In this document: in pieces, positions 1 through 5,200 of the stretch
Layout of the letters: every line of letters starts with the position of its first letter
Numbering within the stretch: position 1 is the first letter of the stretch
Assembly: GCA_031268395.1 (NCBI GenBank)
Contig: JAIRXI010000248.1
Location: 1 to 5,200, forward strand
DNA: 5,200 bases
Source: Tannerella sp.
GTDB lineage: Bacteria; Bacteroidota; Bacteroidia; Bacteroidales; Tannerellaceae
Reading direction: 5' to 3'
Notes under the pieces: model-generated
Seen by the model: the letters and a program-made list of their open reading frames with translations, nothing else
What the model was told of the DNA's origin: nothing
Databases searched by the model: none
Program-made: the position numbers and the translations under genes

Positions 1-90
1 ATGTTCGCCACAAAGTCAAATTTTGATATTATACCGGACAATACCCAAAAGGAAATTTTGCTGTTGAAGAATGTATCCTTTGGAACCATT

Positions 91-495
91 TTAAATAAAT
101 TTTATTTCCCGCGCCAAAAAACTCATGCTAAAAAGACGTATATCGTGGAAATAACTGATTTGCGTACTGCCATACTCACGGTCATTGCAACGGGTAATGA
201 TTTCTTTTATTTTCAGTTTTCGTTTGGCTGTTATCAGGACTTTGTCTGTCAAATCAATATCGTTCTCGACGGCGCAGGAGAGTACGCAAATCCCCGGCCG
301 GGTCATGGCCCTGGAAATTGCTCCCATGCTGTTGAAGTCGCCCGAACTTGAAACCGGGAAGCCTGCTTCGATCGAATTAGCTTCCACTTCTTTCGACTTC
401 GCTACCTGTATCTTTTCTATGCTGTTCAACGGGCAGTCGGGCTTCTGCTCTCCGTCGCGCAAAGTCGTATCAAAAATAAATAATCTGTCCGGCAT
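91..495 (-). pseudogene. leuA: leuA remnant: broken 2-isopropylmalate synthase, N-terminal part only
   Basis: Intact LeuA condenses acetyl-CoA with 2-oxoisovalerate, the first committed step of leucine synthesis, in a protein of roughly 500 residues. Here only 134 codons remain. From the ATG at 495 the protein begins MPDRLFIFDTTLRDGEQ, which carries the family's N-terminal metal- and substrate-binding motif, and continues to IEAGFPVSSSGDFNS at about residues 42-56. After AKRKLKI the expected HTGIGTS segment is absent and the reading jumps to KEIITR, which resembles the family's EEIIER. Similarity then fades, apparently through small indels, until a TAA at 91. The HxH metal site and the C-terminal regulatory domain are missing. 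The open frame extends upstream to a TTG at 543, but ATG 495 matches the family start. A promoter and candidate leader lie upstream. The identity of the N-terminal part is solid; deletion plus indels is inferred from remembered homologues. It is probably non-functional. Confidence 0.78.
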
Positions 496-539
496 GAACT
501 GTCTGTTCCTTTTGGTTATTACTTGTTTATCCCTCTGTT

Positions 540-656
540 TCAAAAAACTTTTCCCGCTTGAAAATGTACGTGCTGTTTCACTACTTTCTTCTGCTCTGGG
601 AGCAGGGTCCGAATGAAAATAACAAGACGGCTTATTTCATAACGCACATACTTCAT
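540..656 (-). CDS. Candidate 38-residue leader peptide upstream of the leuA remnant
   Basis: This small open frame starts at an ATG roughly 10-15 nt after the transcription start predicted from the promoter at 673-703, and ends at TGA 44 nt before the leuA-remnant start. The peptide begins MKYVRYEISRLVIFIRTLL. Residues 11-19 read LVIFIRTLL, six of nine being leucine, isoleucine or valine. Such a run is what a ribosome-mediated attenuation leader for branched-chain amino acids would need. There are no long runs of one regulatory codon, so chance is possible. The frame contains a perfect 6-bp hairpin (591-605) and ends over a weak hairpin followed by six T (542-564). I do not recognise the peptide and infer a regulatory role only from position, composition and size. 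An untranslated leader is the main alternative. Confidence 0.35.
   Translation of the reverse strand: MKYVRYEISRLVIFIRTLLPEQKKVVKQHVHFQAGKVF
542..564 (-). terminator. Weak terminator-like hairpin at the end of the leader ORF
   Basis: On the minus strand TTTTC (560-564) can pair with GAAAA (549-553) around a 6-nt loop, followed by one G and then six T (542-547). The layout is that of an intrinsic terminator, but the stem has only five pairs, four of them A-T, so on its own it should be inefficient. It lies between the promoter and the leuA remnant, where an attenuator would sit. Confidence 0.22.
591..605 (-). other. Perfect 6-bp hairpin inside the leuA leader
   Basis: CTGCTC and GAGCAG pair perfectly around a 3-nt loop (CCA on the minus strand). 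No T-run follows on either strand, so it is not an intrinsic terminator. It overlaps the Leu-Leu codons of the candidate leader ORF, so it could be a pause or antiterminator-type stem. It is short enough that chance cannot be excluded. Confidence 0.35.
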
Positions 657-672
657 CTCTTGTTTAGCGCCG

Positions 673-703
673 CAAAGATAATGACTTTTTCACAACCGCC
701 AAA
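673..703 (-). promoter_or_regulatory. Bacteroidetes-type promoter driving the leuA leader
   Basis: On the minus strand TTTG (700-703) is followed after exactly 19 nt by TATCTTTG (673-680). This matches the TTTG / TAnnTTTG consensus known for the primary sigma factor of Bacteroidetes in sequence and spacing. Transcription should start near 667-669, giving a leader of about 170 nt before the leuA remnant at 495. The match is read directly from the sequence; activity is inferred. Confidence 0.72.
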
Positions 704-781
704 AATGTATGACTTGCCTTTTCGTTTCGACGGAATGGAAAATACGCATTCATGTTGTACCGCGCCAAGTATGGAATCGCA

Positions 782-2107
782 TTACAGCAGATTGGCTGCC
801 AGCTCGGCCAGTTCGCTGCGCTCACCTTTCATCAGGTTGACATGGGCAAACAGGATTTGTCCCTTCATCCGGTCAATCATATACGACAGTCCGTTGCTTT
901 GTGCATCCAGGTAGGGAGAATCTATCTGGTGAATGTCGCCGGTGAAGATCATCTTCGAACCTTCGCCCGTACGTGTGATAATCGTTTTGATTTCGTGAGG
1001 CGTCAGGTTCTGCGCTTCGTCGATGATGCAAATTGTTCCGGCCAGACTTCGACCGCGTATAAAAGCCAGCGCTTCGATAACCAACTGATTGCTCTTCTGC
1101 ATCTCGTCTATATGGCGGATTTCCGAACTCTCCGGTGCGAATTGAGCCTTGATGACATTCAGGTTGTCGAACAGCGGCTGCATATAGGGCGCAACCTTGT
1201 CCATCTGCGTCCCCGGCAGGAAACCGATGTCCCTGTTTGCCAGCGAAACGATCGGACGCGCCAGCAGAATCTGCTTGTACCGGCCGGCCTGTTTCAGCGC
1301 CGAAGCCAGGGCCAGCAGCGTCTTGCCCGTGCCCGCCTTGCCGGTGATACCGACCAGTTTGATGTCCGGGTCGTTCAGTATCTCAAAGGCAAAACTCTGT
1401 TCGGCATTGCGTGGCTGGATGCCGCAGTTTGAACCTTTCTCCACCTTCCGGACTTTCTCCGTGAAAGGATTGTAACGCGCCGTTGCGGAATTGCGGCTGC
1501 TTTTGAGGATAAAACAGGCATTCGGCCTGAGATTTTCGCCAAACGGCAGGCGCGAAACGTCGATACCCTCGCGGGAAGCATACAATTCGTCTATCAAGTC
1601 GGCATCCATCTCTTCATACGTCGCGTGCGTACAGTCAAATTCATCCACATTCTTCACTTTCCCGGTGGCGTAGTCCTGAACAGAAATTCCCAGCGCCCTG
1701 GCTTTCATCCGGAGGTTGATGTCCTTTGTCACCAAAATCGTCTGCATGTCGGGATATTTGTCCTTGATCAGGCAGGTACAGGAGAGAATCCGGTGATCCG
1801 GGGTCCGTTCATGAAACGAAGATGCCACTTTCTGATGATATGTCTCATCGGTAACCACAACAAGCATCCCTCTGCCTTCTCCGATAGAGACCCCTCTTTG
1901 AGGAAGCCTGTCGGTGGTCAGCCGATCCAGTTCGCGAATGAACTCGCGGGCGTTGTAATTTAGCTGATCGCTCCCTTTTTTGAATTTATCAAGTTCTTCC
2001 AGCGTCGCAACCGGCAAAAAAATATCATTCTCCTGAAAATTTTTTAAGCACTGATAATCATGCAGTATGACGTTCGTATCCAGTATAAAATTCTTTTTCG
2101 CTCCCAC
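782..2107 (-). CDS. phoH: PIN domain - PhoH-type ATPase fusion protein
   Basis: This 441-residue protein joins a PIN ribonuclease-like domain to a PhoH P-loop ATPase, the architecture often called PhoH2 or YlaK-like; such proteins are linked to RNA unwinding and cleavage and are presumably cytoplasmic. Counting from the GTG at 2107, the PIN domain covers about residues 1-150 with acidic positions at Asp10 (FILDTNVILHDY), Glu37/Glu38, Asp104 (TPDHRIL) and Asp129 (VTKDINLR), so the metal site looks intact. A linker containing NPFTEKVRKVEKG leads to the ATPase, with Walker A GKAGTGKT at 256-263, Walker B ending IIDEAQN at 361-367, and FTGDIHQID at 388-396. The length is normal for the family. 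An in-frame TTG at 2140 would add 11 residues, but it lies inside a TATCTTTG promoter box, and homologues I recall begin MGAKKN, matching GTG-GGA-GCG-AAA here. The gene diverges from folC. Despite the name, a phosphate-starvation role is not established for this subtype. Family identity is certain; the precise RNA substrate is unknown. Confidence 0.95.
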   Translation of the reverse strand: MGAKKNFILDTNVILHDYQCLKNFQENDIFLPVATLEELDKFKKGSDQLNYNAREFIRELDRLTTDRLPQRGVSIGEGRGMLVVVTDETYHQKVASSFHERTPDHRILSCTCLIKDKYPDMQTILVTKDINLRMKARALGISVQDYATGKVKNVDEFDCTHATYEEMDADLIDELYASREGIDVSRLPFGENLRPNACFILKSSRNSATARYNPFTEKVRKVEKGSNCGIQPRNAEQSFAFEILNDPDIKLVGITGKAGTGKTLLALASALKQAGRYKQILLARPIVSLANRDIGFLPGTQMDKVAPYMQPLFDNLNVIKAQFAPESSEIRHIDEMQKSNQLVIEALAFIRGRSLAGTICIIDEAQNLTPHEIKTIITRTGEGSKMIFTGDIHQIDSPYLDAQSNGLSYMIDRMKGQILFAHVNLMKGERSELAELAANLL

Positions 2108-2137
2108 GTTTTTATAGTTTTTATTGCTTCTACGGTA

Positions 2138-2145
2138 CAAAGATA
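2138..2145 (-). promoter_or_regulatory. Promoter -7 box for phoH
   Basis: TATCTTTG on the minus strand is an exact TAnnTTTG box, identical to the one upstream of the leuA remnant. At 19-21 nt upstream there is no good TTTG, only TGTA, GTGT or GGTG, so the -33 half is weak. Transcription would start near 2132-2134, about 25 nt before the GTG start of phoH. The TTG at 2140 falls inside the box, which argues against it as a translation start. Confidence 0.5.
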
Positions 2146-2188
2146 TGAAGAATTTATCTACTTTTACACCATCTTTTAATTACATAAT

Positions 2189-3532
2189 ATGACATACATA
2201 GAAACTCTTAGTTATTTATACTCCTGTACGCCGGCATTTCATCAAGTCGGTCAGGCGGCTTACAAGCCTGGTCTGGAGAGGAGTATGGCATTTGACAACG
2301 TGATGGGGAATCCCCATCGGGGGTATTTTTCTGTCCATGTGGCAGGAACAAACGGAAAAGGCTCTGTGGCTCACATGCTTGCCGCTGTTTTGCGGGAAGC
2401 GAAGTACAGGGTAGGCTTATATACATCCCCACATCTGGTAGACTTTTGCGAGCGCATCCGCGTGAACGGGAAGAAAATTCCCCGGCAATACGTGGTTGAT
2501 TTCGTGGAACGGCACCGGTTAGTGATTGAATCAATGAAACCTTCCTTTTTCGAGGTGACATCATGCATGGCGTTTGAATTTTTCCGCCATAAAAAGGTGG
2601 ATATCGCCATCATTGAAACCGGCCTGGGAGGCAGGCTGGACAGTACGAACATCATCCGTCCAAAACTGAGCATCATTACGAATGTCAGCATGGATCATAC
2701 GCAGTACCTGGGTGATACGCTGATTCAGATTGCCGGCGAGAAAGCGGGCATTATCAAGCCGAATGTGCCGGTAGTAATCGGCGAAGCAGTGAATCAGCCG
2801 GACGTATGCGACGTTTTCCTGAACAAGGCAAGCGAGATGCAGGCGCCTATCTTTTTCACCAAAGAAGAACAGCGGCTCCTGAACGTCAGACAGCAGAAAA
2901 ACGGCAAGCTGGAATTTCATTCGCCTGAGTTTGGCCGCTTCGTCTGCGACCTGGAAGGACTGGCTCAGCGGATGAACGTACAAACCGTACTGACGGCGCT
3001 GCACCAGTTGAAGGAACTGCGCATCAAGATTCCGTCGAAATCGATACGCAGCGCTATGGGACGGGTGGTCGAGCTGACCGGACTGATGGGGCGGTGGCAA
3101 ACGCTGCAAAAGGAGCCGCTGGTGATCTGCGACACGGGACACAATATCGGCGCGTGGGATCACCTGACACCACAGTTGCTGCTAAAAGCAGCTTCGCACA
3201 TGCACCTGCGGATGATCATCGGAATGGCTAATGACAAGGTTGTTGACGCCATCCTGCCGCTGATGCCCGCCAAGGCGCTGTATTATTTTACGCAAGCTTC
3301 CATCGGCCGTGCGCTGCCGGTAGAGACGCTGGCAGAAAAAGCCCGTCAGCACGGTCTTCTGGGGACGGTTTACCATTCGGTGAACGAAACCCTCGACGCC
3401 GTCATGAAGGAAGCCCTGCCCGAGGACCTGATTTTTATCGGCGGCAGCAACTTCGTCGTGGCCGACGCCCTTCCCCTGTTTGAGGACGGGAAGTTTCAGG
3501 AAGCGAAATCTGCGGAAAACGGGTATGACTGA
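2189..3532 (+). CDS. folC: Bifunctional folylpolyglutamate synthase / dihydrofolate synthase
   Basis: FolC-family enzymes ligate glutamate to folates, and bifunctional forms also to dihydropteroate, using ATP; they belong to the Mur ligase superfamily and act in the cytoplasm. The 447-residue length is normal. The P-loop is GTNGKGS at residues 53-59, followed by TSPHL at 79-83, FFEVTS at 120-125, the ETGLGGRLDSTN block at 143-154, and MDHTQYLG at 168-175. Lys185 in GEKAGIIKP sits where the family has a carbamylated lysine. The C-terminal domain carries DTGHN at 315-319, the counterpart of DGAHN in other FolC proteins. The ATG at 2189 has an A/T-rich upstream region and no Shine-Dalgarno site, as usual in Bacteroidetes. 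A promoter must lie in the 81-bp gap shared with phoH; TACTTTTA at 2159-2166 is one mismatch from TAnnTTTG but lacks a -33 partner. The stop is 4 nt before the next gene. The sequence does not show whether both activities are present. Confidence 0.95.
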   Translation: MTYIETLSYLYSCTPAFHQVGQAAYKPGLERSMAFDNVMGNPHRGYFSVHVAGTNGKGSVAHMLAAVLREAKYRVGLYTSPHLVDFCERIRVNGKKIPRQYVVDFVERHRLVIESMKPSFFEVTSCMAFEFFRHKKVDIAIIETGLGGRLDSTNIIRPKLSIITNVSMDHTQYLGDTLIQIAGEKAGIIKPNVPVVIGEAVNQPDVCDVFLNKASEMQAPIFFTKEEQRLLNVRQQKNGKLEFHSPEFGRFVCDLEGLAQRMNVQTVLTALHQLKELRIKIPSKSIRSAMGRVVELTGLMGRWQTLQKEPLVICDTGHNIGAWDHLTPQLLLKAASHMHLRMIIGMANDKVVDAILPLMPAKALYYFTQASIGRALPVETLAEKARQHGLLGTVYHSVNETLDAVMKEALPEDLIFIGGSNFVVADALPLFEDGKFQEAKSAENGYD

Positions 3533-3536
3533 ATGA

Positions 3537-4901
3537 ATGAAACAGATCCTGCGGCAGAAACTTAACGACTCGCCCGTGGCGCGATGGAGTGTACTGGGTA
3601 TTGTTTCCATCACGATGATGTGTGCGTATTTCATTACCGACGTGATGGCTCCCCTGCAGTCCATGCTGGAGGAACAGTTCGGCTGGGACGGAACGGAATA
3701 CGGACTGTTCTCAGGCGCCTACGGGTGGTTCAACGTGTTTCTGTTCATGCTGATTTTCGGCGGGATCATCCTTGACCGGAAAGGCACGCGCTTTACCGGC
3801 GTTCTGTCGTGTATCCTGATGATTATCGGATGTGCCGTCAAGTACTATGCAGTCTCGCCGTTCTTTGCCCTCGAGGGGGCGGTGTTCGGCATCAGGATGC
3901 AGGTACTGACGGCGTGTCTTGGATTTGCCGTTTTTGGCATGGGCGCGGAAACGGCCGGCGTGACGGTGACCAAAATCATCGCCCGCTGGTTTTCGGGAAA
4001 GGAGATTGCCCTGGCCATGGGCCTGCAGGTCTCCACGGCACGTATCGGAACCGCGCTGGCGTTCTCCACAACCGTCAAAACGGCTACCCGTTTCAACGAA
4101 CTGTCGGCGCCGCTGCTGCTGGGGCTGCTGCTGCTTTGTATCGGCCTGATTGCATTCGTTGTCTTCTGTGTGATGGATCGCAAACTGGACCGGTCTGTCG
4201 GGGATCATGCCGCTGCCGGCAGCGAAGGAGAGGAAGCCTTCCGGCTGCAGGATGTCGCGGGGATTGTCCGCAACCGCGGATTCTGGCTGATCGCCATCCT
4301 GTGTCTTCTCTTTTATTCGGGCGTGTTTCCCTTCCTGAAATATGCGGCCTCGCTGATGACAAACAAGTATGGCGCAGGCGAAGAACTGGCCGGCGCGATT
4401 CCGTCGCTGTTGCCGCTCGGAGCCATCCTGCTGACGCCGGTCTTCGGACTGATGTATGACAGGGTCGGAAAAGGCGCCGGTATCATGCTTGCAGGCTCTT
4501 GCCTGCTGGTTGTCGTCCACACGCTTTTTGCCCTGCCGCTGCTGAATGTATGGTGGTTTGCCGCCTTCATCATGCTGCTCCTGGGTATTGCCTTTTCGCT
4601 GGTTCCTTCGGCCATGTGGCCGTCGGTACCCAAGATCGTTCCACAAAACCAGCTGGGGACGGCATACGCTACTATCTTTTGGGTGCAGAACATCGGACTG
4701 AGCGGCGTTCCCGTGCTGATCGGCTGGGTGCTCAAAAATTACTGCCAGACCGGTGTTGCGGAGAAACCGTACGACTATACGCTTCCGATGATTATATTCG
4801 CCTGTTTCGGGCTTCTGGCCGTGCTGGTTGCCTGGCTGCTCGGAAAGGAAGACCGGGAAAAAGGTTATGGACTGGCAAAGCCGAATATCAGACGCGCTTG
4901 A
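3537..4901 (+). CDS. MFS transporter, MFSD1-like
   Basis: This is a 454-residue inner-membrane transporter of the major facilitator superfamily with twelve predicted membrane segments: roughly residues 18-40, 57-79, 86-106, 121-143, 157-177, 189-212, then 246-266, 281-304, 312-335, 342-362, 375-398 and 415-438. A polar cytoplasmic loop (213-240) separates the two halves. Motif A is GGIILDRKGTR at 75-85, and its weaker copy FGLMYDRVGKG is near 301-312. The segment WFSGKEIALAMGLQVSTARIG (151-171) closely resembles the matching part of animal MFSD1 (WFKGKE...GLQLSMARIG), whose human member carries dipeptides out of lysosomes. A peptide or similar small solute is therefore a reasonable guess, but the substrate is not readable from sequence. 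The ATG at 3537 lies 4 nt after the folC stop without its own ribosome site, suggesting translational coupling. Another ATG at 3533 is out of frame and closes after ten codons. MFS membership is certain; MFSD1 kinship is likely. Confidence 0.92.
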   Translation: MKQILRQKLNDSPVARWSVLGIVSITMMCAYFITDVMAPLQSMLEEQFGWDGTEYGLFSGAYGWFNVFLFMLIFGGIILDRKGTRFTGVLSCILMIIGCAVKYYAVSPFFALEGAVFGIRMQVLTACLGFAVFGMGAETAGVTVTKIIARWFSGKEIALAMGLQVSTARIGTALAFSTTVKTATRFNELSAPLLLGLLLLCIGLIAFVVFCVMDRKLDRSVGDHAAAGSEGEEAFRLQDVAGIVRNRGFWLIAILCLLFYSGVFPFLKYAASLMTNKYGAGEELAGAIPSLLPLGAILLTPVFGLMYDRVGKGAGIMLAGSCLLVVVHTLFALPLLNVWWFAAFIMLLLGIAFSLVPSAMWPSVPKIVPQNQLGTAYATIFWVQNIGLSGVPVLIGWVLKNYCQTGVAEKPYDYTLPMIIFACFGLLAVLVAWLLGKEDREKGYGLAKPNIRRA

Positions 4902-4972
4902 AAAGGCGGTACGGAGGGCGTACGGAAAGGCGGCGCCGGCCGGAGTCAGATTTGCCGAAATAATATACTTAT
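4902..4972 (+). other. GC-rich gap with short repeats between the MFS gene and the next gene
   Basis: AAAGGCGG occurs at 4902-4909 and 4926-4933, and TACGGA at 4910-4915 and 4921-4926. GTACG (4909-4913) can pair with CGTAC (4919-4923) around a GAGGG loop. The palindromes GGCGCC (4932-4937) and CCGGCCGG (4936-4943) follow. No T-run follows the stems, so this is not a clear terminator, and no promoter boxes are visible. The repeats may be a remnant of local duplication. Confidence 0.3.
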
Positions 4973-5200
4973 ATGTACAGAACGTTGGATGATGACCGTA
5001 TCCGCGTCGAAACGTGCCGTTTTGAAACGGGGAAGGGTCTTGTGGAATATCATGTGGCGCTGCACGCGGTGCGGACGGGCGACTCTTTTGAGCAGCAGCT
5101 GGCCGACATCCGGGAGGCGCTCTGCCGTCTGCTGCGGTACTGCGGGGGCGGTGTACAGCCCGTTTTCATGCGTTATTTTCTGAGTGATGCCGCCAACCAG
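4973..5200 (+). CDS. Unidentified protein, N-terminal fragment cut by the window end
   Basis: An open frame begins at ATG 4973 and stays open for 76 codons to the window edge. It begins MYRTLDDDRIRVETCRFE and reads LVEYHVALHAVRTGDSFEQQ, then LADIREALCRLL, and ends in PVFMRYFLSDAANQ. There is no signal peptide or membrane segment. The alternation of strands, a helix with QQLADIREAL spacing, then a hydrophobic strand and SDAANQ is reminiscent of the Rid/YjgF fold, where a strand is followed by xxD and N residues, but no catalytic signature is visible. The start follows an A/T-rich stretch (ATAATATACTTAT) typical of Bacteroidetes starts. It lies 71 nt after the MFS stop on the same strand, so cotranscription with folC and the transporter is possible. 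That it is a gene is likely from its protein-like composition; the function is a weak guess. Confidence 0.7.
   Translation, partial: MYRTLDDDRIRVETCRFETGKGLVEYHVALHAVRTGDSFEQQLADIREALCRLLRYCGGGVQPVFMRYFLSDAANQ

Noticed and set aside
1..90. Possible promoter or terminator downstream of the leuA remnant
   Set aside because: There is A/T-rich sequence with a TATAATAT stretch and two CAAAATTT copies, but no TAnnTTTG with a paired TTTG and no convincing hairpin.
496..543. TTG at 543 as start of the leuA remnant, adding 16 residues
   Set aside because: The added residues are Lys/Arg/Gln-rich and unlike LeuA, while ATG 495 gives the typical MxDRLFIFDTTLRDG start.
1..616. Plus-strand open frames of 116 and 143 codons over the leuA remnant
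   Set aside because: The minus strand clearly carries LeuA sequence here; the plus-strand products show nothing recognisable.
752..1432. 226-codon plus-strand open frame over phoH
   Set aside because: It is antisense to the conserved PhoH ATPase domain, and its composition shows no recognisable motif.
2159..2166. TACTTTTA as a folC promoter -7 box
   Set aside because: It has one mismatch to TAnnTTTG and no TTTG at 19-21 nt upstream, so it is too weak to list as a feature.
2561..3163. 200-codon minus-strand open frame over folC
   Set aside because: It is antisense to conserved FolC motifs and has no motif or plausible start context of its own.
3533..3565. ATG overlapping the folC-MFS junction as an alternative start
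   Set aside because: It is out of frame with the transporter and reaches a stop after ten codons.
3711..4646. 311-codon open frame antisense to the MFS gene
   Set aside because: Its product is full of Gln, Arg and Gly with no domain or membrane pattern, and it lies entirely within a certain MFS gene; it is a shadow of GC-rich codons.
1..5200. CRISPR, insertion sequence, tRNA, phage or defence system
   Set aside because: No spaced repeats, transposase motifs, tRNA-like folds or defence-type genes were seen on either strand.

Overview
The window looks like an ordinary chromosomal stretch from a Bacteroidales bacterium. The evidence is: (i) an exact Bacteroidetes-type promoter (TTTG, 19 nt, TATCTTTG) and a second TATCTTTG box; (ii) starts preceded by A/T-rich sequence rather than Shine-Dalgarno sites; and (iii) PIN-PhoH, FolC and LeuA sequences that read like those I recall from Bacteroides and Parabacteroides. 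The fairly GC-rich coding regions and a ruined leucine gene would suit a host-associated, peptide-using member of the order, but I cannot name a genus.

Layout. Positions 91-495 (minus) hold a remnant of leuA (2-isopropylmalate synthase): the N-terminal catalytic motif is clear, but the rest is missing or scrambled. Upstream on the same strand, 496-781 holds a consensus promoter (673-703), a 38-codon candidate leader ORF (540-656) and two small hairpins. Positions 782-2107 (minus) encode a PIN-PhoH protein, probably starting at a GTG, with a promoter box just upstream. From an 81-bp divergent gap, folC (2189-3532, plus) is followed 4 nt later by an MFS transporter (3537-4901) related to MFSD1. 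A further plus-strand gene starts at 4973 and runs off the end. Positions 1-90 show no feature I can support.

How the genes relate. folC and the transporter look like one transcription unit with coupled translation, and the gene at 4973 may belong to it. phoH is transcribed separately in the opposite direction. The leuA remnant has lost its function but keeps an apparently intact promoter and leader, so the decay may be recent. Loss of a leucine-synthesis gene beside a possible peptide or small-solute transporter could fit a peptide-feeding lifestyle, but that is inference. I see no mobile element, CRISPR array, RNA gene or defence system. The most interesting points are the leuA leader region, the corrected phoH start, and the MFSD1-like transporter coupled to folC.
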